The position numbers and the translations under genes were made by a program. A stretch of 64,000 nt of DNA from Rhabdophis nuchalis (Eukaryota > Chordata > Lepidosauria > Squamata > Natricidae): assembly GCA_039707465.1 (NCBI GenBank), contig CM077644.1:100053875-100117874 (forward strand). Reading direction: 5' to 3'. Below, piece after piece: positions 1 to 10,619 of this stretch. The notes under the pieces were generated by a model. It was not told where the DNA came from. It searched no databases and worked only from the letters and a program-made list of their open reading frames with translations. Positions within the stretch are counted from its first letter, which is position 1. Each line of letters opens with the position of its first letter.

Positions 1-90
1 TGATAGTTCATGTACAAGCCACAGTTAACATATGTGTTCACCAGAAATTTTTCCACTTGCCAAATATTCTGATATACTTATCATCAAATA

Positions 91-315
91 GCAATAGCAC
101 TTATATACTGCTTCACAGTGTTTTACAGCCCTCTCTAAGTGGTTTGCAGAGTCAGCCTATTGCCCCCAACAATCTGAATCCTCATTATACTCACCTCGGA
201 AGGATGGAAGGCTGAGTCAACCTTGATGAGATTCAATCTGCCAAATTGCAGGCAGCCAGCAGGCAGCGGTAGTAACCTGTGGTACTGAACTCGAATCACT
301 GTGCCACTGTGGCTC
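91..315 (-). repeat. tRNA-headed SINE with L2-like tail, copy 1
   Basis: Read on the minus strand this has a degenerate tRNA-like head (A-box-like TGGCACAGTG near 300-310). A conserved body follows that recurs at 14714, 42961 and 45021, ending in an A/T-rich tail related to gcggtatataagtctaagtg. That tail resembles the 3' ends of the L2 LINEs in this window (gggcggtatataaat), so L2 machinery probably mobilised it. The match is to other copies in the window and to a repeat I recognise from snakes. The family name is not certain. Confidence 0.75.
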
Positions 316-2084
316 TTATGCCTGACAAACACATTTAAATGTTTAAAGCTAATTCCAAATAAATATAGAAGTGGGAGGAGCAGACAAAGATAAAGTAAAC
401 ATAGAAAAAATAGGTTTTGGATGAAATCCTCAACTTGAATCAATTTAGATTAAAAAAAACAAAATAATTTTTTTGCCAAAATCCTTTTTGGATGCATTTC
501 CTCTCAAAGTTTGCACTTTGCCTCTATGAGCATAAGAAAGTCATTCATTTATTTCTGATGTATATTTTTATCCCCAAATACCAATTCTTAATATATTTGG
601 GGTAGGCAGGGGCAGTAGGATGAAGTTTGAAAAAATTTCAGAGGAGTGAAAATGTCAAGGATGATTAAGGTCCAAATAGCACAACAGGCAACAGCTTATC
701 ATGGTCACTTCACTTTAAATGTGAAATAATGACATAGCCAAGTATTTCTGAGTCTTAATGCCCCCCACCCATTGTTACAGGTCAAGGTAACAATTTCTTC
801 CTTGCACTAATCATTCTGCAGCAGTTGCTGTAATTCCAACAAGAAAACTGATTTACTGTTCACCACTGATCTGCTCCTCTCTGCGAGGCTGCAGTGCTGT
901 CACTTTTTATAAGCTCAAGCTCATTGTCTCAATTTATTTATCATGCAGTGGGCAATTCTGCACAAGCTATTTATGACTTATAAGAACTGGAAAAGAAACC
1001 AAGGGGTTGCCTTGTGCCTAATGAGCGGGAATACTAGCTTAAGAAGTTGATCTTTCATTCTCAAACTATCATCTCTGTGGATACTCTGATTAATATCAGC
1101 AATGTATAATTTTTAATAGGTAAATTATTTATTTTAACAAGTGTGTCTATTAGCTGTTGGCCCTGCATTTTCACTAAAAAAAAATCCCTTATTAAATATT
1201 TTGTATAAAACATGAAGGGTGTTAGGAACGAGCAAATAAGTTTTGTCTCCTGCCTTTATTAAGGACTTTGAAGATGAATATCTGGTTTATCTTAGGATAT
1301 TTTGAAAAAACATATATTTTGTGTGCTCCACAGAGACATAATGAACACAAGTGCATAATGAGCCTCTTCAAGGAAAGGGGGAGGCTTCTGATGGATCCAT
1401 GCACGTAAACTTAGTTTCTTTCAGGCATGAAGGATCAGGATCACACATAAGTTCTAGTTCAGAAGATTTATTGCTCAAGCCAATACAGAGGAATCTAGTC
1501 AACTAATCTACAGTGCACTACATTGGCACCAGGTAAGGGTCAATGGAATTCAAAAGAGGTTGGACTTGGACGATTTGTGGGAACACAATGACTCTAAACT
1601 GATCACTTGCTTAACTCCACCATCCCGCAACTTGCCTGTTCTTCTACAATTTCAAACTTAGAATAAATGCATTCTGAATGAAGTCATGAATAGTACGGGC
1701 ATTGGTAGGTATACCCAACCCATTTGGACAAATTAAGTGTTTTCCTAAGCAGAAAAGATACTTTGAGGTACTACATTTCTGGGAAAATATCAATAACAAA
1801 ACCTAAAATAATTAAAAACACAGATTCATAATTTGCCTTGGGAACTAACAGTCAAGGACAATCCCTTTGTATCGGGATCTAAGAGGCAAGTTAAGTTTTT
1901 CATGATCAAAAGCTTTGTGTTCAATGCTGAAAATGGCTCCTGTGAGATATTTTATTTGTATTTTTCCTATATTTAAACATGGTTTTAGTATTTCCTTTTT
2001 ATTTAGGAAGCTTTGAATGAACACATTTCAAATGCAGTAAAAAGCAAGCCATCATTTTTCCAGATCACCACCAATGCTATGCTT
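316..2084. other. unannotated AT-rich intergenic DNA
   Basis: No reading frame longer than about 60 codons, no recognisable repeat and no tandem structure stands out. Short runs of A and T are common. It may hold very old transposon remnants that cannot be recognised by eye. Confidence 0.6.
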
Positions 2085-2270
2085 TCGTTGTTATTGTTCA
2101 ATTGCTAAGTTGCATCCAACTCTTCATGGACCATAGCACACCCAACTCTCCTGTCCTCTACTGTCTCCATGAGTCTAGTCAAATCCATGCCTACTGCATT
2201 CATGACACTATCTAACTATCTCATCCTCTGTCATCCTGTTCTCCTTTTGCCTTCAGTAACCTACTATGCA
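2085..2270 (-). mobile_element. Bov-B (RTE clade) LINE fragment
   Basis: The + strand shows the reverse complement of a Bov-B-like segment: 'gcatccaactcttcatgg', then 'ctcctgtcctctac', then 'ctatctcatcctctgtcatcc'. The order and spacing match the well-known ruminant and squamate Bov-B sequence (tgtccgactctt, cctgtcctctac, catcctctgtcgtcc). Only about 190 bp survive and it is diverged. Bov-B is the likely enzyme source for the Sauria SINEs found elsewhere in the window. Confidence 0.7.
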
Positions 2271-2428
2271 GCATGTCCTTTTTTAATCTAATTTTTTATC
2301 CCTTGATTTCAATATGTCCAAATATTTCCTAATTCCCCCCTCCCTGCCTATATTTCTAGAAGAAACAGAAGATACTCTCTCTGTTTACTCTTCTGCTATT
2401 TCAAAGTCTTATATAAATTATCCTCTAA

Positions 2429-3292
2429 CTCAATGTGAATCTGATATTTGCTTTTGGGTCACTTAGGAAGTCACTGTTGTGTTACCTGGGAGATCAGTGG
2501 GAGGGGGAGAGAAGCAAAAATGACTCTGTGGATGAAACATTGCAGAGTAGTAAAAATGAAAATTACTTAGAAGAAGAAGAAAGATATGCTTTAGAAGTGC
2601 ATAACCAGGAGGTATACAAGATCTGTCTTGCAAGCCAAAACTCCTGCACAATTTGGATGTGCAAATAAACAACCACCAATATGTCTGTTAAAGTTCTGCG
2701 GTTACAGAAGTACTTCAAGCAGTGTCTGGTTTAAGATGTTCAGAAGAACTTCAGAATATCTCAACTTCAGAGCATAGAAATCCTTTCCTCTGTTGAAATG
2801 AATACAGCAAAGATAAATTATCAGTTGCCCTCAACAAACTGGTAGATGTCCAGAGGTGGTGATTCATCCACCATGACTCAGCACAATCAAACATATGTTG
2901 GAGCTTCTGTAAGGCCCAATTCTCTAGACCTCTTTTCCATCTCCATTTAGCTCTGTATTGTCCAAAGAGGAAGCTGTGAAGATGGTGAGGAAGAGTTATT
3001 TCTTCCTAAACCCCAGGGCAGTGTGAAAAGGCTTTCCAAAAACCTTACTCTGATGAATTTGCAGGACACTGTGCGGATAAAATCTGATTTGTATTTCACA
3101 CCAAGAACTGATTCTTCTGAGATGATTGAAACAATCAATTATTCAATTTTATGGGACAAGTTTCAGTTTGTTCTGCCTGAGGACGGGGAGAAGTTCCTCA
3201 GAAGAGAGAAATTGAACATTTGGTCTTTGTACCCCTATTCATCCTGGCTGATACAAGCCAGCAGTAGTGAAGGTGATAAATGTTTCTTTTAA
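2429..3292 (+). pseudogene. coding-like relic, possible processed pseudogene, parent unknown
   Basis: One frame runs from 2429 to the stop at 3290-3292 with only four in-frame stops (2666, 2732, 2843, 2948) in about 288 codons, and no frameshift is needed. AT-rich non-coding DNA should give roughly four times as many stops. The last 330 bases read like real protein: an acidic run DGEEELFLPKPQG, then KRLSKNLTLMNLQD, then RIKSDLYFTPRTDSSE. An upstream part has NSLDLFSI and a serine- and glutamate-rich region. I see no introns, no clear poly(A) and no flanking target duplication. I do not recognise the parent. It could also be a chance long frame or decayed transposon coding sequence. Confidence 0.4.
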
Positions 3293-3810
3293 GAAGAGGA
3301 ATTTACTAATCCCTCTAAAGAAACAGTTGTAGGATCCTGACTAAAAAGTTCCATTGGTTTCCACTGCTTTGGTTAATGGTCTGTCTACTTTCTCATTTCC
3401 CCTTTTAAAGTAAGGTACTCGGATCTTTGTTAGTGATGCATTTCAAAGCTTTCTTTGATGTAAATGGATAATTAAAATTTATGTTCTTTATTCTGAACAG
3501 ATTTGGGGAAGGGGAATTTTAATGAATTCTCACCCTCTCCCATTTCTTTTATTTTTTCCCCCATAATGTTCACTGATGCATTGAACCCTTGCCCAGTCCC
3601 ATTGCTGGATAATTACAATGGGCAAAGGTAGGAAAATGTTGGCCCTCATTTTAAGAACAAGGATTGGATGATGCTTAGTGACAGAATACACAGGCATAAG
3701 ACTCTATGGATCTCAGTCTAAAAGAGACAGCTGAGCTATAAAAAGGCAGGAGAGTCGAATTAATGTGTTCGTGTACACATAATCATGAGTGTGTGTAATT
3801 AATACAGTTA
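3293..3810. other. unannotated intergenic DNA
   Basis: Nothing recognisable; AT-rich with a few homopolymer runs. Confidence 0.55.
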
Positions 3811-3955
3811 TGACTGTGGGGTCCTTGGTGCTCTCTGAGCCTTGTGGTTTTCTTGCACATGTTTCATTATCGAATTAGATAACATTATCAGCACTTACAA
3901 GTGTTAAGTGATCAGTGCACACAAAGAACTGAGTTAAGAGCACTAAGGACCCCAT
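3811..3955 (-). mobile_element. Penelope-like element terminal fragment
   Basis: The ends form an imperfect inverted pair: ggggtccttggtgctct near 3818 and agagcactaaggacccc near 3938. Inside is the conserved block that on the minus strand reads gctgataatg...gataatgaaacatg...caagaaaacc. I recognise this arrangement from 3' and terminal-repeat regions of Penelope-like elements in vertebrates, whose terminal repeats are known to carry hammerhead ribozyme motifs. No reverse-transcriptase or GIY-YIG coding sequence remains. The family call rests on recall of the motif. Confidence 0.5.
3861..3891 (-). ncRNA. degenerate hammerhead-ribozyme-like core
   Basis: On the minus strand the order is CTGATAA, one T, a 6-base stem arm GTTATC, a 6-base loop, the other arm GATAAT, then GAAAC. 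The hammerhead core is CUGANGA - stem II - GAAA, so here the conserved G of CUGANGA has become A, which should inactivate it. The arms pair over six positions including one G-T. Stems I and III were not found. It shares its exact spacing with the motif at 62156-62186. Confidence 0.45.
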
Positions 3956-4922
3956 AATTCAACCCTGATCTACAAATATTTTCCTGCATGTTACTTTTAT
4001 ACATGTTTGCTATTTTTTAAAGAAGAAATCAGACATGCCCCATACATGCAGTATATATGGCATCTCAATGTACTCTGGTGTTTATAAATATTATTTACTT
4101 CTTTAATATTTTTACCAAGTTACACAACCTCTTTCCCAAATAGTCAAGATTTAAAAATCTTTCTCATGGATATTTCTCACAAGGATTGGTGTGTGTGTGT
4201 GTGCGTGCGCCCGGGTGCTCCCACGCTCACACACCCACATATGTTTGTGCCTTGAATTTAGCAATGCAGCTCAGTGTAAAAGCTTCATTTCTTTGTTTCA
4301 TGCTCTTGAAGTCCATCTACTCTGTTCAGTTTGGTGCAACTTGATATACATTTAGAATTAAAACATTCTATGCATCAGAATAGAGGATATAGTTCTGTTC
4401 ATGGTTTCTTCATTTTTATAGTGTAATTCAGGAGAGAAGCAAGCCCTCTTGTTATCCTAATTATTATTGCCAATTTACTGCAAATCTTCCAGAAAAGTAT
4501 TAATAGATTCCAACCTACCTTCTGCCATTTCTGCAGACATGGCTTTTTCTAATTCCTTTCCACCTGGCTGCAAATACATGTATTGCTAATTGCTTAAAGC
4601 ATAATATATACATGACTTACACAGCTATCAGTTTTTCTCATTAAGCATTTTGTTCCAATTGCTATATAATTCTGAATAATAATGTAAGACATTCTATCTC
4701 CCCCACAGTCTCTATCTGTGTTTTTTTCTGCTTCATTGTTACAGAGTTTAAGAGTGGGGTCTTTTTTGGTCAACTGAGATGAAACATATTCCTACGGGAA
4801 TCCGTTGGAAGTTATGTGGTCTTGAAATATTCTTTGATTTTATGCTTCTTTAGAAAAGGAATAGGAAAGAGATGACATAATAAACTCTAGATTTGAACCT
4901 GTTTTATCTGTTATTAGCCAGG
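3956..4922. other. unannotated, with a short GT repeat
   Basis: Contains (GT)n at about 4188-4205 running into a GC-rich cgcccgggtgctcccacg segment and a short (CA) run. Otherwise AT-rich with nothing recognised. Confidence 0.55.
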
Positions 4923-4930
4923 GCCTAAAT

Positions 4931-5218
4931 CAGTGGTGGGATTCATTTCATTCATTCATTCACTACCAGTTCTGTGGGCGTAGCTTGATGAGTATGTCTT
5001 GGTGGGCATGGCAGGGGAAGGACGCTATAAAATCTTCATTCCCATCTCACTCCAGGGGAAGGTTACTGCAAAATCCCCATCTCCTCCCGATCAGTTGGCA
5101 GAGAATAGATGGGGGACAGGGGGCAGTCAGAGGTGGTATTTGCCAGTTCTCCGAACTACTCAAAATTTCTGCTACCGGTTCTCCAGAACTGGTCAGAACC
5201 TGCTGAATAGCACCTCTG
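4931..5218 (+). mobile_element. hAT-type MITE (family with end CAGTGGTGGGATTCA)
   Basis: The left end is CAGTGGTGGGATTCA and the right end is the inverted TGAATAGCACCTCTG. Flanking 8-mers GCCTAAAT (4923-4930) and GCCTGAAT (5219-5226) agree at 7 of 8 positions, as expected for a hAT target duplication. It contains a short (ATTC)n stretch. Relatives lie at 12072, 19265 and 34709. It has no coding capacity and must have depended on a transposase elsewhere. Confidence 0.85.
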
Positions 5219-5226
5219 GCCTGAAT

Positions 5227-6205
5227 CTGTATAATCTGCATAAGATGTCCATGCAAAAATTAAAGCTAAACAAGTCCTGATTTGAACAATGGGAGATCTA
5301 TTTGGAATCATTACATTATACATTTCTTTGATTTTATTGAGAAAAAAATGATTGGCTACTAGTAAAATAAAAAATATAATGTGTGTCATGGACTCCATCA
5401 AGTCTAGCTAATGAAGATTTGTATTTTTAAATAAGTATTTTCAAGCAGCACAAATTAGTTTCACAATGAAACAAACATGCCAACATTTAACCAACTTTCA
5501 TCATAGAGGTTGGGAAGAGGCAGCTCTACCAATATCACAATGTGGCTTTATTTGGAAAGTTTTGATAGACATGAGAATGATTTCTATTTACTTGTAATAT
5601 GATGTGTGTAATTCCAGAATAAAAGATAAAAACAGCTGTTGACTAGATGAAGTTGAGGAAACTATGGTAGAATTAAAAAAAAAAGGCATAACACTTTTTT
5701 TTTTAAAACCTGGATGAAAAAAAGTATTCTTTTTGATTTTCTGCTTCTGATTCAGAGCTTTTTTAGAAGCCCTGGATTGCAAAAAGAGTAATAAGAATGT
5801 TTGGGAAATTGTTCCTTGCCTTTTTTTAAATTAATCATCATCATTTCTTCCACTGCTCAGGGTATACTATCAATAACCTGCTAAAAAGAGATTATATCAA
5901 GACGGTACTATAGTCAACCAGGCATCGGCATACTTAGATACTTCTTGCAGTTTTATTATCTTGTTTGATTGATATTACTAGAACCAGAAGCAAGTGATTA
6001 TCTTCTGTCTTGTTATCAAAGAAAGAGGGTTCAATTTATTGTTTAGAATGATGACACCTTAGGAAATTATGCAACACATCTTATCCTCCAGGCAACCATT
6101 TCAGAGACTGGGAAAGACACATGCTTGTCTTTGGAAGGAAGGGACTATAAAGGGTATTAAAACAATTATTTACTTTATAAGTACCAGATTGGATGTCCCC
6201 AAGAA
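5227..6205. other. unannotated intergenic DNA
   Basis: AT-rich, with several homopolymer runs around 5675-5725. No element or gene recognised. Confidence 0.55.
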
Positions 6206-6545
6206 TAGATAGTCCTCGACTTACAACCACAACTGACCCCAAAATTTATGTTGCTAAGAGAGACATTTGTTAACTGAGTTTTGCTTCATTTTACGAGTCA
6301 CAGTTGAGTGAATCATTGCAGTTGTTTAGTTAGTAACACAGTTGTTAACCGAATCTGGCTACCCCATTGACTTTCTTTATCATAAGTTCGCAAAAGGTGA
6401 TTACATAACCCTGGGACACTGTAACCATCGTAAATATGAACTAGTTGCCAAGCATCTGGATTTTGATTACAAGACCATGAGGTTGTTGCAACAGTTGTAA
6501 GTGTGGAAAATGGTCATAAGTCACTTTTTTCAGTGTCATTGTAAC
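6206..6545 (+). mobile_element. pogo/Tigger-like MITE (end AGTCCTCGACTTACAAC), 3' truncated
   Basis: Starts with agtcctcgacttacaac after a TA and continues with the family body (gagacatttgttaactgag, cagttgttaaccgaatctgg, gtcataagtcactttttt). The right terminal repeat seen in the copies at 11922 and 21026 is missing, and the sequence runs straight into a CR1 at about 6546. The family has TA target sites and about 20-bp terminal repeats, which suggests Tc1/mariner-pogo ancestry. Confidence 0.8.
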
Positions 6546-6760
6546 TTCCATTGCTTCAGGGGCTGCCACAAAGAAGTGGTCAACTTATTTTCCAAAGCAC
6601 CAGAGAGCAGGACAAGAAACAATGGATGAAAATTAACCAAGGAGAAAAGGAATTAACAGTGAGAACAATTAACCAGTGGAACAGCTTGCCTTCAGAAGTT
6701 GTGGGTGCTTTATTACTGGAGGTTTTTAAGAAGAGACTATACAGTCACGTATCTGGAATA
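6546..6760 (+). mobile_element. CR1 LINE 3' part, left piece (continues at 9346)
   Basis: Encodes the end of the CR1 reverse-transcriptase protein: the residues LTVRTINQWNSLPSEVV and LEVFKKRLYSHV match the same region of the CR1 copies at 15163 and 54888. It is 5' truncated, as usual for CR1. It is interrupted at 6761-6768 (GTTTAGGG) by a hAT MITE and resumes after the duplicate GTTTAGGG at 9338-9345. The CR1 is therefore older than the MITE. Confidence 0.9.
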
Positions 6761-6786
6761 GTTTAGGGCAGTGATGGCGAACCTAT

Positions 6787-8998
6787 ATAATAATAATAAT
6801 AATAATGTTGAATTTATTGACCGCTCCCTCTCCCCACAGGGACTCGGGGCGGTGCACAGGGAAAATAAAAGCAATAAATATACAAAATACATACAAATTT
6901 AAAACAAATTAAACTTATTCCTGTGCTAAAATCCCTTAACTAAAAATCCCCACTAAATATATATATACATTTAAAAACCCATAGAGAGAGAGACTACCCT
7001 AGGCCGGCCAGACGGAAAAGATGAGTCTTCAATTTCAGGCGGAAGGAGCGGAGGTCCGTGGTCGTTCTAAAATCGAGGGGAAGGTCGTTCCAGAGGGCCG
7101 GGCCCGCCACAGAGAGAGCCCTTCCCCTGGGCGTCACCCGCTGACAAAGTCTAGTGGACGGCACCCGGAGAAGTCCCTCTCTGTGGGAGCGAATCGGCCG
7201 TGAGGATGTGTGAGGCAGGATCCGATCCCGCAGATAGCTAGGTCCCGAGCCATGGAGCGCTTTAAAGATGATAACTAACACCTTGAAGCGCACCCGGAAG
7301 ACGACAGGCAGCCAGTGCAGCTCGCGCAAGAGCGGTGTAATGTGGGTGAACCTAGTGGTTCCCATAATTGCTCGCGCGGCTGCATTCTGAACTAACTGAA
7401 GCCTCTGGGTACACCTCAAGGGGAGCCCCATGTAGAGAGAGTTACAATAGTCCAGTCGGGATGTCACGAGGGCATGAGTGACTGTGCGAAGGGCGTCCCG
7501 ATCCAATAGGGGGCGCAATTGGCGAACCAGGCGAACCTGGTAAAACGCCCTCCTGGCCACGGCTGTCACTTTCTCTTCCATAGACAGCCGGGTATCCAGG
7601 AGGACACCCAAATTGTGCGCCCCATCCACAGGGGCAAGATGTTCGCCCCCTATGGCCAGCGTTGGAGAGAGCTGGTTGAATCGGGCAGCCGGAAACCACA
7701 GCCACTCAGTCTTGGTCGGGTTGAGCCTGAGTCCGTTCCTTCCCATCCAGATCCGCACGGCTTCCAGGCACTGGCACATCACCGCTACGGCATCGTTGGG
7801 GTGGTTTGGGGTAGATATATTCAGCTGAGTATCATCAGCGTAGAGATGGTATTCTACCCCAAAACCATGGATGATCTCACCCAGCGGCTTCATGTATGCA
7901 TTAAACAGGAGAGGCGAGAGGACCGACCCCTGAGGCACCCCACATGTGAGGGGTCTCGAGGTCGACCTCTGCTCTCCTGCCAACACAAATTGCGATCGGC
8001 CAGAGAGGTAGGAGGAGAACCACCGTAAAACGGTGCCTCCCACCGCCAACCCCCCCAGCCGATGCAATAGGATACCATGGTCGATGGTATCGAAAGCCGC
8101 CGAGAGTTCTAATAGGACCAGGATGGAGGAACAACCCCCATCTCTGGCCCTCCAGAGATCATCCACCAACGCGACCAATGCCGTCTCGGTGCTATGCCCG
8201 GGCCGAAAGCCGGACTGGCGCGGGTCTAGATAATCAACTTCCTCCAGGTGACGGGGAAACTGTTGTGCCACCACACTCTCAATAACCTTCGTCAAAAAGG
8301 GAAGGTTGGAGACGGGACGATAGTTGGTTAAAAGAGCTGGGTCCAAAGAGGGCTTCTTAAGGAGGGGCCTCACCATAGCCTCTTTTAGGGAAGCAGGCAA
8401 GGAACCCTCACTTAAAGAAGCGTTGACGACCTCTTGGAGCCAGCCTCATGTCACCTTCCAGGATGCCAGTACAAGCCAGGAGGGGCACGGGTCCAATAAA
8501 CATGTGGTGGCTCGCAGTCGCCCATGTAACCTGTCCATATCCTCGGAAGCAACGGAGTCAAATTCCTCCCAAACAAGATCAGCCTCGTGGCATCCCACTG
8601 GGCCATGAATGGGGGCTAACTCGTTCTGTATCTGAGCGGTTTTGTCCTGCAGAAAAGTCACAAATTCCTCTGCTCTACCCTGTAGCGGAGCTTCCCACAC
8701 CCTCTGTTGAAGGAGGGAACAGGGCGGCAGGGCGGTTTTCTGCGGATGCTATGAGAGTAGTGCAATGATGGCGTTTGGCCACTCTCAGCGCCACAATGTA
8801 AGTCCGTAAATGGGCTCTTACCTGTGTCCGGTCAGATTCAGAGGGAGTAGACCTCCATCTTCTCTCTAGGCATCTCTTGCGGCGTTTCATCGCCCTCAGC
8901 TCCTCGGTAAACCAAGGGGCCGGGGCGGCTCGGCGCCGCAAGAGAGGCCACAAGGGCGCGACCCGATCCAAGGCTCCCGTGGTCACAATATTCCACAG
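6787..8998 (-). mobile_element. L2 LINE, 5' truncated, nested in the hAT MITE
   Basis: Reverse-oriented LINE ending in an (ATT)n tail at 6787-6806. The L2-like 3' end reads gccccgagtccctgtgggga on the minus strand. It covers the linker after the endonuclease and the whole reverse transcriptase. There is no target-site duplication, which is common for L2. It is one of the best preserved L2 copies here and is the youngest layer of the nest. Confidence 0.92.
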
Positions 8999-9064
8999 GT
9001 GCCACAGGTGGCACGCGGAATCATTTCTTAGGGCACGCAAGGCATTGCTTGTCAGCTCCAGCAC
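6994..9064 (-). pseudogene. L2 ORF2 reverse-transcriptase relic
   Basis: A 468-codon open frame (6994-8400) holds the RT core: NYRPVSN (residues 26-32), GFRPGHSTE (64-72), LSAAFDTIDHG (99-109), GVPQGSVLSPLLF (154-166) and YADDTQ (187-192). The motif A aspartate is replaced: the family reads LLDLSAAFD and this copy reads LLELSAAFD. That should abolish catalysis. Upstream, the same frame has a TGA at 8446-8448 where the copy at 38066 has CGA, a typical CpG decay. A small deletion near 8700 shifts the linker frame (8675-9064), whose codons beyond 8998 are MITE sequence. With a frameshift, a stop and a lost catalytic residue the copy is dead. Confidence 0.88.
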
Positions 9065-9345
9065 GCTTGTGTGTGCTGGTCAGCGGATTTAGGTCTTTTT
9101 TTGAGGCCATTTTTCGCCCTCTGGAGGCTTCAGGGAAGCTTCTGAAGCCTCTGGAGTTGGGGGGGGGAGTTGTTTTCACCCTCCCCAAGTTCCCTGAAAG
9201 CCTCTGGAGCCTGGGGAGGGCGAAAAAAGCGCACCAAAAGCAGGGGGTCGTGCACATAGCATTATGGGTGTGGCACGACCCCCCCCTGCATTTCCCCTGC
9301 TTTTGGCACGCAAGCCAAAAAAGGTTAGCCATCACTGGTTTAGGG

Positions 9346-9413
9346 TCTTCTGCTTGAGCAGGGTTTGGACTAGAAGACCTCCAAGGCCCCTTTCAATTCT
9401 ATTCTGTGCTTGT
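9346..9413 (+). mobile_element. CR1 LINE 3' end, right piece
   Basis: Continues the CR1 interrupted at 6760. It carries the hallmark CR1 3' end ggactagaagacctccaagg, then cccctttcaattctattct. Joined across the MITE it gives a continuous CR1 tail. Confidence 0.9.
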
Positions 9414-9640
9414 TTGATAAATACCATGATATCAAAATATTAAGATGTGGAATTTTTTTTAATGTTTTTTATGTTTCTATGTTGATTACTCATAATAATA
9501 ATTATACAACATTTAAAAGACTAGTCTATACTTGACTTGAATCAATTGCTAATAGCTATTATAAATAAAAGCAACTGATTTCTAATATATGATTTAGCAG
9601 TATTCGAATATGGGATAATACTTTTTTTCCCTTTAAGTAA

Positions 9641-9992
9641 GGTAAGGTAAAGGTTCCCCTGCACATGTGTGCTAATCATTCCCAATTCTAGGGGGCAGCA
9701 CTCATCTCTATTTGAAAGCTGAAGAGCCAGCATGTCTGAAAACATCTCCATGGTCATGTGGCCGGCATGACTAAATGTCAAAGGTGCAGTGAGCCCTGTT
9801 ACCTTCGCACCAAAAGTGGTTCCTATTTTTCTACTTGCATTTTTACATGCTTTCAAACTGCTAGGTTGGCAGAAGCTGGGACAAGTAACGGGAGCTCACT
9901 CCGTTACACGATGTTAGGAATTCGAACCACTGAACTGCGGACCTTTCTGATCGACAAGCTCAGTGTGTTAGCTACTGAGCCATTTCGTCCCT
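9641..9992 (-). repeat. Sauria-type SINE with Bov-B-like tail
   Basis: On the minus strand a tRNA-like head (tggctcagtagctaac, then B-box-like ggttcgaattcc) is followed by a conserved body and a 3' end ggggaacctttacctt. The ACCTTT-type tail is the known hallmark of Sauria SINEs, which share it with Bov-B. Length is close to full (about 350 bp). Other copies lie at 16901, 33641, 42781, 43684 and 56614. Confidence 0.85.
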
Positions 9993-10291
9993 TCTTTTCT
10001 TTACATAACTCTTGATATATGCATTTTTTCTATTAGCTTCAGGTAATAAAATATGTTATAAAACAAATTATATAATCAGATAAATTAAAAAGTGGGTTTG
10101 TGTATATGAAGTGAATCAAGCTTAATATTTCTCTTGGTCTTTAAATCAATCTCAGATCTTTTGAACTTCTGAGAGAGATATCCTTGAGAGATGTAAGTAG
10201 GTGGGAAAATGCACTCAATATAAAAAAGACTTGTAAGCTGCTCTGAGTACCTCAACAAAGGATTGACCTTTGTTTCCATCTACTCTCTTCC

Positions 10292-10569
10292 ACAAATTAA
10301 ATACTCTTGACTCATGGTAAAAATAGCCTAGGTTTTTTTTTTAAAGGAATTCTTTTAGATATAGCATCAAATCTGATAACAACAATGTAATGGAGAAAGG
10401 AGAAAAAGAGTGAAGAGAATTAAATTTGAATTTCAGAATAAATTGGCAGTTTTAACTGTGTACTCATTTCCATTTTACTAACCATTTCTACGAAGTGCCA
10501 TAAATATGGTCTCTTTGTCTTTCTTTTTCTTTTTAGCCCAAGGATATGTTGAGAAACTCTTAAGAAGAG
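10292..10569. repeat. 278-bp duplicated segment, copy A
   Basis: Matches 11270-11547 over its whole length, in the same orientation and at the same length, with roughly 90 percent identity by eye. It does not resemble any transposon family I know and has no other copy in the window. Near its end is a pyrimidine tract followed by TTTAG and cccaaggatatgttgagaaa, like an intron acceptor and a short open segment. No coding function is established. Confidence 0.8.
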
Positions 10570-10619
10570 AGAATCAGTTGATGTTGTGGCAAGATCAGAC
10601 ACAAGGAATGGGTCTCCAT

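Larger units (their letters stand above)
6769..9337 (+). mobile_element. hAT MITE (end CAGTGATGGCGAACCT) carrying an L2 insertion
   Basis: Left end CAGTGATGGCGAACCT, right end AGGTTAGCCATCACTG, flanked by perfect 8-bp duplications GTTTAGGG (6761-6768 and 9338-9345). That is diagnostic of hAT-type insertion. The MITE's own sequence is 6769-6786 and 8999-9337; the rest is an L2 LINE. Compared with the intact copy at 44488-44826, about six bases are missing at the L2 insertion point. The internal part has CGCCCTC / GAGGGCG inverted segments and a G-run near 9160. Confidence 0.93.

Noticed and set aside
7021..8768. Plus-strand frames of 60-169 codons across 7.0-8.8 kb
   Set aside because: Antisense shadows of the L2 reverse-transcriptase frame.
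9049..9357. 102-codon frame and its antisense at 9021-9335
   Set aside because: Entirely inside the GC-rich interior of the hAT MITE, which is non-coding in the intact copy at 44488.
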